Below, one piece after another: positions 7,957 through 17,246 of a stretch of 64,000 nucleotides of DNA (its first letter is position 1; every line of letters begins with the position of its first letter). Under the pieces are notes generated by a model. It ran no database searches and was not told the origin of the DNA. It worked only from the letters and a program-made list of their open reading frames with translations. The translations under genes and the position numbers were made by a program. Origin of the DNA: Chitinophaga sp. (lineage in GTDB: Bacteria > Bacteroidota > Bacteroidia > Chitinophagales > Chitinophagaceae); assembly GCF_019236475.1 (NCBI RefSeq), contig NZ_JAFAIX010000002.1, forward strand, positions 186,001-250,000, in the 5' to 3' direction.

Positions 7957-9588
7957 TTATGCTTCGTTCAGGAATGGATACCTGTAATCAACAGGAGGTA
8001 CAAAAGTTTCTTTGATAGCTCTTGCACTCAACCAGCGATAGAGGTTCAGCATAGAACCGGCTTTATCGTTGGTACCGGAAGCGCGGGCACCGCCAAAAGG
8101 CTGCTGACCAACTACTGCGCCGGTTGGTTTATCGTTGATGTAGAAGTTACCGGCAGCGTTTACCAATTTCCTGGTGGCCAGTTCTACTGCATAACGATCC
8201 TGTGCGATGATAGCGCCTGTCAGGGCATATTCAGAAGTTTGATCCAGTACTTCCATGATTTCTTCGAATTTCTCTGCATCGTATACGTGGATCGTCAGCA
8301 CTGGGCCGAAGATTTCCTCGCACATAGTAACATACTTAGGATCGGTAGTTTCGATAACAGTAGGTTCGATGAAGTAACCTTCAGATTTATTGTAGTTACC
8401 GCCAGCGATGATTTTAGCAGCAGGATCTTTCTTCGCGTTGTCGATGTATTGCGTGATCTTATCGAAAGAACGCTCATCGATGACAGCGTTGATGAAGTTG
8501 CTGAAATCTTCTGTGGTACCCATTTTCATGGTTTTCAGATCAGCTACCAGTTTAGATTTGATAGCCTCTGCGATATTGCTAGGCAGGTAAGCGCGAGAAG
8601 CGGCAGAGCATTTCTGGCCCTGGTATTCGAACGCGCCGCGAGCCAATGCAGTGGCTGCAACATCCACGAGAGCGGATTTGTGGATGAGAACGAAGTCTTT
8701 ACCACCAGTTTCCCCAACGATGCGTGGATAGGTTTTGTATTTGTGAATGTTTTCGCCGATGGTTTTCCACATGGTCTGGAACACGCCAGTAGAACCGGTG
8801 AAGTGGATACCAGCGAAATGTGGGTTAGCGAAGCAGATATCACCGATGAGTGGACCGCTTGCATATACCAGGTTAATAACGCCATCAGGCAGACCTGCTT
8901 CGATGAGTATTTTCATAAACATCTGTGCTGCGAATACCTGGGTGTTTGCTGGTTTCCATACTACTACGTTACCGCACATCGCAGCAGAAGTAGGCAGGTT
9001 ACCACCGATAGCGGTGAAGTTGAAAGGTGTTACCGCCAGCACGAAACCTTCCAGAGGACGGTATTCCATACGGTTGTGGATACCAGGAGCGCTCACCGGT
9101 TGTTGGCGGTAGATTTCGCTCAGGTAATGCACGTTCCAACGGAGGAAGTCGATCAGTTCACAAGCGCTGTCGATTTCTGCTTGGAAAGCGTTTTTGCTTT
9201 GACCCAGCATGGTCGCACCGTTCATGTGGTAGCGATATTTCGTTGCGATCAGGTCAGCGGCGCGGAGGAAGATACCTGCGCGAGCTTCCCAGTCCATGTT
9301 TGCCCATTTTTCACGGGCAGCCAGGGCTGCTTCGATCGCATCATTGATATGGGAAGCATCTCCTTGATGGAAGTGACCCAGTTTGTGTTTATGTTCGTGA
9401 GGAGGGCGCAGATCGACAGTTTTGCCGGTGCGTACTTCCTTACCACCAATATACATAGGGATGTCGGCAGATTCCGCCTTAAAAGCTGCCAGTTGTTTTT
9501 TCAGGGCAGCTCTTTCCGGAGAACCCGGTGCATAGCTAAGAACAGGCTCATTTGCTGGCGCTGCGTAATCAAAATATCCTGTATTCAT
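7957..9588 (-). CDS. pruA: L-glutamate gamma-semialdehyde (1-pyrroline-5-carboxylate) dehydrogenase
   Basis: Oxidises glutamate semialdehyde to glutamate with NAD+, the second step of proline breakdown. The chosen start (ATG at 9588) gives 543 residues beginning MNTGYFDYAAPANEPVLSYA, as in group-4 ALDH homologues; the open frame reaches to 9645 but the extra 19 residues look non-coding. ALDH features: TPFNFTAIGGNLPTSAAMCGN, KPANTQVF, FTGSTGVFQTMW, catalytic Glu in VGETGGKDFVLIH, catalytic Cys in YQGQKCSAASR, and EEIFGPVLTIHVYD. No proline dehydrogenase gene adjoins, so this is the stand-alone enzyme form. It is followed by a strong terminator. Confidence 0.95.
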   Translation of the reverse strand: MNTGYFDYAAPANEPVLSYAPGSPERAALKKQLAAFKAESADIPMYIGGKEVRTGKTVDLRPPHEHKHKLGHFHQGDASHINDAIEAALAAREKWANMDWEARAGIFLRAADLIATKYRYHMNGATMLGQSKNAFQAEIDSACELIDFLRWNVHYLSEIYRQQPVSAPGIHNRMEYRPLEGFVLAVTPFNFTAIGGNLPTSAAMCGNVVVWKPANTQVFAAQMFMKILIEAGLPDGVINLVYASGPLIGDICFANPHFAGIHFTGSTGVFQTMWKTIGENIHKYKTYPRIVGETGGKDFVLIHKSALVDVAATALARGAFEYQGQKCSAASRAYLPSNIAEAIKSKLVADLKTMKMGTTEDFSNFINAVIDERSFDKITQYIDNAKKDPAAKIIAGGNYNKSEGYFIEPTVIETTDPKYVTMCEEIFGPVLTIHVYDAEKFEEIMEVLDQTSEYALTGAIIAQDRYAVELATRKLVNAAGNFYINDKPTGAVVGQQPFGGARASGTNDKAGSMLNLYRWLSARAIKETFVPPVDYRYPFLNEA

Positions 9589-9695
9589 CTGGTAAGATTT
9601 TGTTGTTTCGAATAAATAATATGCCTCTTGCAGTTTCCGCTGCAAAGGTACTTGTTGTAACCAGGTGAGGCTTATTAATTATTAGTGGATACTTA

Positions 9696-10791
9696 TTAAT
9701 TATTGTCCTCTTCCTTCTGCATCATGAGGTATGCCTTGATGAAACCGTTGAGGTCGCCATCCATTACTGGGCCTACGTTACCTACTTCGTATTCGGTACG
9801 GTGATCTTTAATCATTTTGTACGGATGGAATACGTACGATCTGATTTGAGAGCCCCATTCGATTTTACGTTTGTTGGCGTTGGCGGCGTTTTTGAGTTCT
9901 TCGCGTTTGCGGAGTTCTTCTTCATACAGGCGTGATTTCAGCATGGTGAGGGCTTTTTCACGGTTCTCACCTTGTGTACGTGCCTGTTGGCATTCGATGA
10001 TGATTCCTGAAGGGACGTGTTTGAGTCGGACAGCGGTTTCCACTTTGTTTACGTTCTGTCCGCCCTTACCACCGGAACGATAGAATTCCCATTCCAGATC
10101 GGCAGGGTTTACTGCAATCTCGATATTATCATCCACTAACGGATATACATATACGGAGGCAAAGGAAGTATGCCTGCGCGCATTAGAATCGAATGGTGAA
10201 ATACGAACGAGCCTATGAACGCCACTTTCGGCTTTCAGGTGTCCGTAGGCGAAATCGCCGTCAAACTCAAGGGTTGCGGATTTGATACCGGCGCCATCGC
10301 CGTATTGCGTATCAATTTCAGACACTTTCCAGCCTTGTTTCTCACCATACATGCGATACATACGCAGCAACATTTCCGCCCAATCTTGGCTTTCTGTGCC
10401 ACCTGCACCGGAGTTAATGGTAAGTACTGCCGGCATTTCATCTTCTGGTTGGTTTAAGGTAGACTTAAACTCCAGATCTTCTAATGCCGCCAGGGAGGCT
10501 TGGTAGGCCTGTTCCACTTCTTCTTCAGTTGCTTCTCCTTCTCTGAAAAAATCATTGAGCACACTACTGTCTTCTATGGCAGTATGCACATTGTCGTAAA
10601 GGTCAACCCAATATTTGTTTACCTTAATTTCTTTCAGGATGGAAGTTGCTCTGGCATTATCATCCCAGAATCCTGGGGCCAGGCTTAATTGTTTGTCATT
10701 TTCTATTTTGGCTAATCGGTCAGGGACGTTAAAGAAAACCTCCCAGGACGTGAAGACGATCCCTCATAGCTTTAAGTTGCTCTGCTGTCAT
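9696..10791 (-). CDS. prfB: Peptide chain release factor 2, expressed by programmed +1 frameshift
   Basis: Recognises UAA/UGA stop codons and triggers peptide release. The gene is in two frames. The 5' frame (ATG at 10791) encodes 20 residues, [20 protein letters not shown], and stops at TAA (10729-10731). A +1 shift on CTT-TAA-C joins it to the long frame, [16 protein letters not shown]..., with no further stop down to 9696; the joined protein is about 364 residues, the normal RF2 length. GGQ is present in [13 protein letters not shown], and the codon-reading SPF tripeptide in [12 protein letters not shown]. The slippery site is CUU UAA C rather than the usual CUU UGA C, and GGGAGG lies just upstream. 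A start inside the long frame (for example GTG at 10589) would remove domain 1 and is rejected. Confidence 0.96.
10726..10747 (-). promoter_or_regulatory. prfB: Programmed +1 frameshift signal in prfB
   Basis: Read on the minus strand: GGGAGG, four T, then CTT TAA C. The stop is at 10729-10731 and CTT at 10732-10734. It mirrors the RF2 autoregulatory site of other bacteria (SD-like element, slippery CUU, in-frame stop read by RF2 itself, then C), but the stop is UAA. Low RF2 should favour slippage and synthesis of full-length RF2. Confidence 0.92.
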
Positions 10792-10953
10792 AGGTCGCAA
10801 ATGTAGTGAAAAATGTACAAATCTACTAATGTAATACCGATTGATATATACACTGCAACAAATCTGCGGTGTTAAACATGGTATTTAGCAAAATATTTAC
10901 GAAATTTATTGATAACCAGGTTCTTCATATATAATCATTTGGTCATTTGTCTT

Positions 10954-11763
10954 ATGCAAGCCCATGATACGCTCTATTACAGGAACAGGTCGATTTTTAA
11001 CTCCATTGCCTTCATCATACTGATTGCGGTTCATCTGTTATCCTGGCTATTACCCATTAACGGGGTCAGCTCAGCAGATGTATCCGACTTATACCCTAGT
11101 CTGTTCGTTCCGGCCGGATTTACGTTTCACATTCGGGAGGTAATTTATATCTGTTTACTTGCCTTTACCATCTGCCAGCAAATGCTGGCCTTTTCACCGG
11201 ACGAGGAATCTCGACTACGTTATCATATGCAGCGGATGCAGCATTGGTTCATTCTGAGTTGTATTTTAAATGCCTGTTGGTTTTTCGCATGGCATTATGA
11301 GATGATCCCGTTATCCATGCTATTGAAGGTATTGCAGCTCCTATGTCTGATCCGAATACATCAAAATTTTCATATTTATAATCCGTATGCTTATCAAAAG
11401 GAGGTCTGGTTTGTACAGATTCCTTTTAGCATTTACCTAGCGTGGATTGCCATCACTACCCTATTGAATTTTGCCACACTGAGTACTTATGAGCAGTGGA
11501 TGATCACTCCTGCTGCACAGATAGGCCTAACCGTTGCACTGATCTGTGTCTCCACAATTATCAGTATGATAATGATACTTTTTCGAAACAATATTTTGTT
11601 TGCGCTTGTTAATGTGTGGATGCTATATGGCATCTTGTACAAAAGGCAGATGACCGGTACTCCAGAAGAATATGCCATTATCCATGCCTGTATTGTGGGA
11701 ATCGGAATGATTGCTGTAACTATTTCATGGTATTTGATCCGGAAGCAGAAATCATCCGCTTAA
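10954..11763 (+). CDS. Multi-pass membrane protein, possibly TspO/MBR-like
   Basis: About 269 residues from the ATG at 10954 (MQAHDTLYYRNRSIFN); the open frame begins at a TTG at 10909 that lacks support. It has roughly seven hydrophobic helices. The segment CILNACWFFAWHYEMIPLSMLLKVLQLLCLIRI resembles the Asn-Ala-x-Trp core and following helix of TspO/MBR-like proteins, which bind porphyrins or tryptophan-related ligands, but the rest is not clearly alignable by eye. The last residues (IRKQKSSA) are basic and probably cytoplasmic. It is 35 bp upstream of pgi on the same strand and may be co-transcribed with it. Confidence 0.7.
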   Translation: MQAHDTLYYRNRSIFNSIAFIILIAVHLLSWLLPINGVSSADVSDLYPSLFVPAGFTFHIREVIYICLLAFTICQQMLAFSPDEESRLRYHMQRMQHWFILSCILNACWFFAWHYEMIPLSMLLKVLQLLCLIRIHQNFHIYNPYAYQKEVWFVQIPFSIYLAWIAITTLLNFATLSTYEQWMITPAAQIGLTVALICVSTIISMIMILFRNNILFALVNVWMLYGILYKRQMTGTPEEYAIIHACIVGIGMIAVTISWYLIRKQKSSA

Positions 11764-11798
11764 AATATTAATTTTGGCGCGCATTAATATACACTACT

Positions 11799-13451
11799 AT
11801 GTTCCCATCAATCAATCCTACTACTACCAAGTCCTGGCAGCAGTTACAGCAGCACGCTGAAGAAATGAAGAAGGTGCATATGCGTGCCTTGTTCGCAGAA
11901 GACGAAGAAAGGTTTAACACTTTCTCCATAAAGTTTGAGGACATTCTCTTTGACTATTCCAAGAATATCATAACGGAGGATACGAAGAACATACTCCTGC
12001 AACTGGCCGCCGATTGCCATGTTCCGGAAGCCATTAAGGCTATGTTCAGCGCAGAGAAAATCAATGTTACAGAAAACCGCGCTGTATTGCACACCGCACT
12101 GCGCAATTTCTCTGGCAAACCCGTTATGCTGGACGGTAGAGATGTCATGCCAGATGTAGAAGCCGTGCTGAACAAGATGAATCATATTTGTCGGCAGGTG
12201 CATTCCGGCGAATGGAAAGGTTATACGGGGAAGCCTATACGCTATATTGTAAACATCGGTATTGGAGGTTCTGATCTGGGTCCGGTGATGGTAACAGAAG
12301 CGCTGAAACCTTATTGGAAAGAAGGCATTCGTCCATTCTTTGTATCTAACGTGGATGGTACGCATATTGCGGAAACCCTCAAGCAGATCACACCAGATGA
12401 AACCCTGTTTCTGATTGCCTCCAAAACCTTTACTACACAGGAAACCATGACCAACGCACTCACCGCTCGTGATTGGTTCCTGCAACATGCGAAGGATGAG
12501 CAATTTGTAGCCAAACACTTTGTGGCCCTCTCTACGAACGAGAAAGCGGTGAAAGCATTTGGTATAGACCCCAATAATATGTTTGAGTTTTGGGACTGGG
12601 TAGGTGGACGTTATTCCCTCTGGTCTGCTATTGGACTCTCCATTGCGTTGACAATCGGTTATGATAATTTCACACAACTCCTATCGGGTGCGCATGCGGT
12701 AGATAAACACTTTGCTAGTACGCCGCTGGAAAACAATATTCCGGCTATCATGGCGCTCATCGGCCTATGGTACGGCAATTTCTTCGATACTGCAACAGAA
12801 GCCATTCTGCCATATGATCAGTATATGCACCGCTTCGCCGCTTATTTCCAGCAAGGAAATATGGAAAGTAATGGTAAACATACAGATCGTACAGGCGTTG
12901 ACGTTAAGTATGAAACGGGCCCTATTGTATGGGGAGAACCAGGTACTAACGGTCAGCATGCCTTTTACCAACTGATTCACCAGGGCACGCATATTATCCC
13001 TTGCGATTTTATTGCGCCTGCGATCAGCCACAATCCTATCGGTGATCATCATGTTAAGCTGCTGTCTAACTTCTTTGCACAAACGGAAGCGCTGATGAAT
13101 GGAAAAACCGAAGCAGAAGTACTGGCAGAACTGAAAAGTGCCAACGCTTCTGAAGAGGAAATTAAACGGGTACTGCCATACAAGGTTTTCTCCGGCAATC
13201 GCCCTACGAATTCCTTTTTGGTAAAAGAGATTACACCGTATTCCCTTGGTTCTCTGATTGCTTTATATGAGCATAAAATATTTGTACAGGGGGTTATCTG
13301 GAATATCTATAGCTTTGATCAGTGGGGTGTTGAACTGGGTAAACAACTGGCCAGCAAGATCCTACCGGAGCTGGAAAATGATGATTTAATCATTAACCAT
13401 GACGCCAGTACGAACGGACTAATAAACGCTTTTAAAGCGATGAGAAAATAA
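11799..13451 (+). CDS. pgi: Glucose-6-phosphate isomerase
   Basis: Interconverts glucose 6-phosphate and fructose 6-phosphate in glycolysis and gluconeogenesis. The 550 residues match the long (E. coli-type) form. Visible landmarks: [17 protein letters not shown], the phosphate-binding [13 protein letters not shown], the [12 protein letters not shown] signature segment, the catalytic Glu region in [26 protein letters not shown], and the C-terminal GVELGKQLA signature with SFDQW. It is followed by a clear terminator. Confidence 0.98.
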   Translation: MFPSINPTTTKSWQQLQQHAEEMKKVHMRALFAEDEERFNTFSIKFEDILFDYSKNIITEDTKNILLQLAADCHVPEAIKAMFSAEKINVTENRAVLHTALRNFSGKPVMLDGRDVMPDVEAVLNKMNHICRQVHSGEWKGYTGKPIRYIVNIGIGGSDLGPVMVTEALKPYWKEGIRPFFVSNVDGTHIAETLKQITPDETLFLIASKTFTTQETMTNALTARDWFLQHAKDEQFVAKHFVALSTNEKAVKAFGIDPNNMFEFWDWVGGRYSLWSAIGLSIALTIGYDNFTQLLSGAHAVDKHFASTPLENNIPAIMALIGLWYGNFFDTATEAILPYDQYMHRFAAYFQQGNMESNGKHTDRTGVDVKYETGPIVWGEPGTNGQHAFYQLIHQGTHIIPCDFIAPAISHNPIGDHHVKLLSNFFAQTEALMNGKTEAEVLAELKSANASEEEIKRVLPYKVFSGNRPTNSFLVKEITPYSLGSLIALYEHKIFVQGVIWNIYSFDQWGVELGKQLASKILPELENDDLIINHDASTNGLINAFKAMRK

Positions 13452-13507
13452 TTCATGTTTAAGGCTTAAGCCTTACTTTAGGTTTAAGTTCTGAGGTTGA
13501 AAATCGT

Positions 13508-13537
13508 CCCGCACTCTTTAGTGCGGGAATTTTTTTG
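13508..13537 (+). terminator. Rho-independent terminator of pgi
   Basis: Seven-base perfect stem CCCGCAC/GTGCGGG (13508-13514, 13521-13527) with a 6-base loop, followed by AATTTTTTTG. Confidence 0.85.
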
Positions 13538-13540
13538 TCT

Positions 13541-13630
13541 CGCAAAGGCGCAATGAGAAAATTAAGTCGCAAAGTGCGCCTGTGGCACTGGTCTCCTTTA
13601 CATCTTTGCGGCATACTTTGCGACTTTGCG
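13541..13630. repeat. CGCAAAG-motif inverted repeat cluster
   Basis: Two CGCAAAG units (13541-13547, 13568-13574) face three CTTTGCG units (13604-13610, 13616-13622, 13624-13630), so the region can fold into a branched hairpin. Internal GGCGCA and TGCGCC add to the pairing. No coding content is seen. Similar CGCAAAG runs are common intergenic repeats in Bacteroidota genomes, from general recollection. Confidence 0.65.
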
Positions 13631-13644
13631 TGAAACTTTCCGGC

Positions 13645-13675
13645 ATAAAAAAACCCCCGGAGAAATCCGGAGGTT
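13645..13675 (-). terminator. Rho-independent terminator of the DUF3276 gene
   Basis: On the minus strand CCTCCGGA, short loop, TCCGGGGG, then seven T. It lies 27 bp beyond the stop codon of the gene ending at 13702. One mismatch interrupts the stem. Confidence 0.8.
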
Positions 13676-13701
13676 GTCAGTGTATGATAAATAAATTCAG
13701 T

Positions 13702-14118
13702 TTACCATTTGTCTACATCATCGGCTGCATGTGAAGTAGGAGCAGCAGCTTCTACAGGAGCTGTTACTGGCGCGCCAGTAACTTCAGCACCTTCCGCTTC
13801 GTCCTGGTCTTCCTGCACATAGTCGTGGTTGTAGGCATCAAAGTCAAAATCGGGCATCAACTCAGTTTTCACGTAGTTGATGGTTTCGGTCAGCGCGTTC
13901 AGGAACTTGTTGAAGTCTTCCTTGTACAGGAATACTTTATGCCTGTCATAACCGTTGTCATTAAAACGTTTCTTACTTTCAGTGATTGTAAGAAAGTAAT
14001 CATTTCCCCGAGTGGTCTTTACATCAAAGAAGTACGTTCTTCTTTTGCCCGCTTTCAATCGTTTAGAAAAGATGCTATCATTGTTTCTTTCCTGTTGATT
14101 GTTGTTTTCGTACGCCAC
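13702..14118 (-). CDS. DUF3276 (PUR-alpha-like) family protein
   Basis: A 138-residue cytoplasmic protein. The core, SIFSKRLKAGKRRTYFFDVKTTRGNDYFLTITESKKR...YDRHKVFLYKEDFNKFLNALTETINYVK (residues about 20-90), is the DUF3276 domain, structurally related to the nucleic-acid-binding PUR domain. The domain is typical of Bacteroidota and spirochaetes and is presumed to bind DNA or RNA. The tail is acidic and Ala-rich (about residues 95-138) and likely disordered. It is monocistronic with its own terminator. Confidence 0.9.
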   Translation of the reverse strand: MAYENNNQQERNNDSIFSKRLKAGKRRTYFFDVKTTRGNDYFLTITESKKRFNDNGYDRHKVFLYKEDFNKFLNALTETINYVKTELMPDFDFDAYNHDYVQEDQDEAEGAEVTGAPVTAPVEAAAPTSHAADDVDKW

Positions 14119-14275
14119 AGTTGATAGATTTAAGTGTTAACGAATCAAATCCTGTTTCAATAAGGAACAAATATACTATTGTTTTACAAATATCAAAATA
14201 ATTTTAAATGATTTTGAAAAATCATAAAACCACTGCGTTTACAGGCACTGCAGCGTATATGCAAGAGCGTGATTC

Positions 14276-16072
14276 TTACTCAGTTAGTGGTTCCTCTTCT
14301 CCAGATTGCTGCCGTGCGTACAGCTCAGCATAGTAGCCATTCAATGACAATAATTCATCATGCGTTCCAGCTTCTGCAATCCTTCCTTCGTCCAAAACAA
14401 TGATCTTATCGAACTCAAATAAGGCGAATATACGATGGGTAATAATGATGGCTGTTTTATCCTTCAGATAGGCGTAAAGGTTACCGATAATTTCCTTTTC
14501 CGTACGTGCGTCTACGGCAGAGAGGCAGTCGTCAAATAAGAGGATTTGCGGATTCTTAATAAGAGAACGAGCGATGGATATACGTTGTTTTTGGCCGCCA
14601 CTAAGCGTTACCCCTCTCTCCCCTATGGAGGTTTCAAACCCTTCCGCAAAACCTAGGATATCCTTTTCAACGGATGCCTGGCGGGCCGCCTGTTGTACCG
14701 CATTGATATCCGCCGTGGGAGCGCCAAAGCGAATATTATTAGCGATGGTATCTGAGAACAGGAATACATCTTGCGGAACATAGCTGATTTGTCCGCGTAA
14801 GTTTTCCAATGGCATGGTACGAATATCATGGCCATCCATCAGGATTTTACCTTCCTGCGGATCAAACATGCGGATCATGAGCTGTGCCAGGGTTGTTTTT
14901 CCAGAACCAGTACGGCCTATTACTGCTACTTTTTCTCCAGGGCGAATATGTAGATTGAAGTTACGTATGGCGGTAATACCGGTATGTGGGTAGGTAAATG
15001 TCAGATTTTCAAAACGAATATCTCCGCTAATATCAACCGGTTTGGCATCCGGCGCATCCATGATTTCAGGCTTAATTTGCAGGAATTCGTTTATGCGTTG
15101 CTGTGAGGCGGCGGCACGTTGAATCATGGACGCTACCATCCCGATGGAGAAAAATGGAAACATCAACATGTTTACATAAATCACAAACTCCGCCAAGTTA
15201 CCTACGGTAATATTGCCAGCTATCACTTGCATCCCTCCAATAAAGATGGTCAGGATCACACTCAATCCGATCATCAGCGCCATCGTGGGCTGAAATAAGG
15301 CATCGGTTTTAGCCAAGCTAATAGAACTCTGTTTATATTCTTCGCTGGCCTTTTCGAAATGCGCAGCGCTCGCGTCTTCCTGTACATACGATTTTATTAC
15401 ACGAATACCAGAGTAGGATTCCTGTGCAATAGAAGTAATACCTGATAATTGCGCTTGGATACGTTCACTCTTTTTGTGTATGATCCTATTGACGTAGTAA
15501 ATAGTTAAAGCGAGGAAAGGCAGTGGCGACAAGGTATAGAGCGTCAACATGGGATTAACTTCTATCATCAGGTAGATGATGATAACAATCAAGAACAAAG
15601 TTCGGGAAGCATACATAATAGCAGGACCTACGTACATGCGTACCCGTGATACATCTTCCGTGATACGACTCATCAAATCGCCCGTACGATGCATCTTAAA
15701 AAAGTTCAGATCTAGTCGCTGATAATGCTGATAGATTTCATTCTTCAGGCCGTACTCGATATGCCTACTCATCACGATCAGCGTTTGGCGCTGCAAGAAG
15801 AGGAAGAATCCGCTGAGCAGGGCAAACGCCAGAATACTGATGCCATAGAATGCCAATATTTGAGAAAAACTACCTCTGAAAATATGATTCAGACTGGTAT
15901 CTTCCAATAAGCGGTATTCATCCAGGTTATGGGACAGCAAATCGAAGATCTGCCTCACCATAATGGGTTGGAATACGCTGAAGATAATGGATATGGCAGT
16001 AAATACTAATCCGAGGATTAATCGCCATTTATTCTGGAGGAAATATTTGTTCAGTGCCGCTAGATGTTTCAA
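14276..16072 (-). CDS. ABC exporter half-transporter with non-canonical Walker B
   Basis: A 598-residue fusion of six transmembrane helices (residues about 1-320) and one nucleotide-binding domain, of the MsbA/LmrA/BmrC group; it exports a lipid or drug-like substrate across the inner membrane. The NBD has Walker A IGRTGSGKTTLAQ, Q-loop SYVPQDVFLFSD, signature LSGGQKQRISIARSL, Walker B ILLFDDCLSAVDA, and switch His in IITHRI. The residue after the Walker B Asp is Asp instead of the catalytic Glu. In BmrC and TM287 that change marks the degenerate site of a heterodimer, so a partner subunit encoded elsewhere is likely. It is read alone, with purC following on the same strand 143 bp beyond its 5' end. 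Confidence 0.93.
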   Translation of the reverse strand: MKHLAALNKYFLQNKWRLILGLVFTAISIIFSVFQPIMVRQIFDLLSHNLDEYRLLEDTSLNHIFRGSFSQILAFYGISILAFALLSGFFLFLQRQTLIVMSRHIEYGLKNEIYQHYQRLDLNFFKMHRTGDLMSRITEDVSRVRMYVGPAIMYASRTLFLIVIIIYLMIEVNPMLTLYTLSPLPFLALTIYYVNRIIHKKSERIQAQLSGITSIAQESYSGIRVIKSYVQEDASAAHFEKASEEYKQSSISLAKTDALFQPTMALMIGLSVILTIFIGGMQVIAGNITVGNLAEFVIYVNMLMFPFFSIGMVASMIQRAAASQQRINEFLQIKPEIMDAPDAKPVDISGDIRFENLTFTYPHTGITAIRNFNLHIRPGEKVAVIGRTGSGKTTLAQLMIRMFDPQEGKILMDGHDIRTMPLENLRGQISYVPQDVFLFSDTIANNIRFGAPTADINAVQQAARQASVEKDILGFAEGFETSIGERGVTLSGGQKQRISIARSLIKNPQILLFDDCLSAVDARTEKEIIGNLYAYLKDKTAIIITHRIFALFEFDKIIVLDEGRIAEAGTHDELLSLNGYYAELYARQQSGEEEPLTE

Positions 16073-16159
16073 AAGCCTATCTATTTACAAGCAAAAATAG
16101 GACTTTCTGCCATTCCCTTTACGGACAAATTATGGGCGGAAAAAACGGGTTATAAACAG

Positions 16160-16197
16160 CAATGCCTCCTTCCCTTTTGGAGGGAAAGAGGCATTAC
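16160..16197 (-). terminator. Hairpin after purC, probable terminator
   Basis: AATGCCTC and GAGGCATT enclose a secondary TTCCCTTTTGGAGGGAA hairpin just past the purC stop on the minus strand. The T-run behind it is weak, so termination is inferred. Confidence 0.5.
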
Positions 16198-16215
16198 AGC
16201 TATTATTTTTCAGCA

Positions 16216-17148
16216 TTAAGCCAGTTGCTTCAGCTCAGCTATGATTCTAGCTTCTGATTCAGCAGGCGTAACGTCTTCTTTTACGAATTTTTGTCCGGTG
16301 ATATTTTCGAACAGTTCGATATAACGTTCGCTAACGCTATTGATGAATTCGTCGGTCATTTCAGGAACTTGTTGACCATCTTTACCTTGGAATCCATTTT
16401 CCATCAGCCACTCACGTACAAACTCTTTACTGAGCTGACGTTGTTGTTTGCCGGCTTTCTGGTTTTCTTCGTAACCTTCTGCGTAGAAATAACGGGAAGA
16501 ATCTGGTGTGTGGATCTCATCGATTACATAGATCTGGTCGCCGATTTTACCGAATTCGTATTTGGTATCAACGAGGATCAGGCCACGTTCTGCTGCCATT
16601 TCCTTACCTCTAGCGAAGAGTGCCAGGGTGAATTTTTCCAGTTGCTCGTAATCTTCTTTGCTTACCAGCCCTTGTGCGATAATTTCTTCACGGGAGATAT
16701 CCTCATCATGACCTTCATGCGCTTTGGTAGTAGGTGTGATGATTGGCTGTGGGAAGAAATCGTTTTCTTTCAGGCCTTCTGGCATAGTAACGCCGCAGAG
16801 TACACGCTGACCGGTTTTGTAAGTTCTCCAAGCATGACCGGTGAGGTTACCACGAACTACCATTTCTACCGGAAAAGTTTCACATTTCAGACCGATAGTT
16901 ACACTTGGCAGTGGAGTTGATTTTACCCAGTTAGGGACAATATCTTTGGTAGCGTCCAGCATGATTGCAGCCACTTGGTTCAGTACTTGACCTTTGTAAG
17001 GAATCGGACGAGGCAGTACTACGTCAAATGCAGAAATACGGTCGCTAACAACCATCACCATCAGTTTATCATTAATGGTGTATACATCACGTACTTTCCC
17101 TTTATAGAAAGCGGTTTGACCTGGCAGGTTGAATTTTGACTCTAACAT
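16216..17148 (-). CDS. purC: Phosphoribosylaminoimidazole-succinocarboxamide synthase
   Basis: Joins CAIR and aspartate with ATP to give SAICAR, a late step of purine synthesis. The 310 residues are of the longer (yeast-like) form. Visible family blocks: [30 protein letters not shown] at the N terminus, [21 protein letters not shown], the substrate loop [30 protein letters not shown], and [12 protein letters not shown]. It stands alone among unrelated genes; no other pur genes are near. Confidence 0.97.
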   Translation of the reverse strand: MLESKFNLPGQTAFYKGKVRDVYTINDKLMVMVVSDRISAFDVVLPRPIPYKGQVLNQVAAIMLDATKDIVPNWVKSTPLPSVTIGLKCETFPVEMVVRGNLTGHAWRTYKTGQRVLCGVTMPEGLKENDFFPQPIITPTTKAHEGHDEDISREEIIAQGLVSKEDYEQLEKFTLALFARGKEMAAERGLILVDTKYEFGKIGDQIYVIDEIHTPDSSRYFYAEGYEENQKAGKQQRQLSKEFVREWLMENGFQGKDGQQVPEMTDEFINSVSERYIELFENITGQKFVKEDVTPAESEARIIAELKQLA

Positions 17149-17246
17149 GAATAAAAATTATAAATTGAAGATGAATGACACTTTTACAGGGTGCAAAAGT
17201 AAACACGAAACACATGACTTGCTACACCCAATAGGATTTTTTCTTA

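Noticed and set aside
8239..9615. A 458-residue open frame on the plus strand
   Set aside because: It is antisense to pruA, whose protein family is unmistakable; the antisense product is compositionally odd and matches no family.
10589..10791. Sequencing frameshift in prfB
   Set aside because: The junction has CUU-stop-C and an upstream SD-like GGGAGG, as expected for programmed frameshifting, so an error is less likely than a real signal.
11844..12677. A 277-residue frame on the minus strand
   Set aside because: Antisense shadow of pgi; no signal or family motif.
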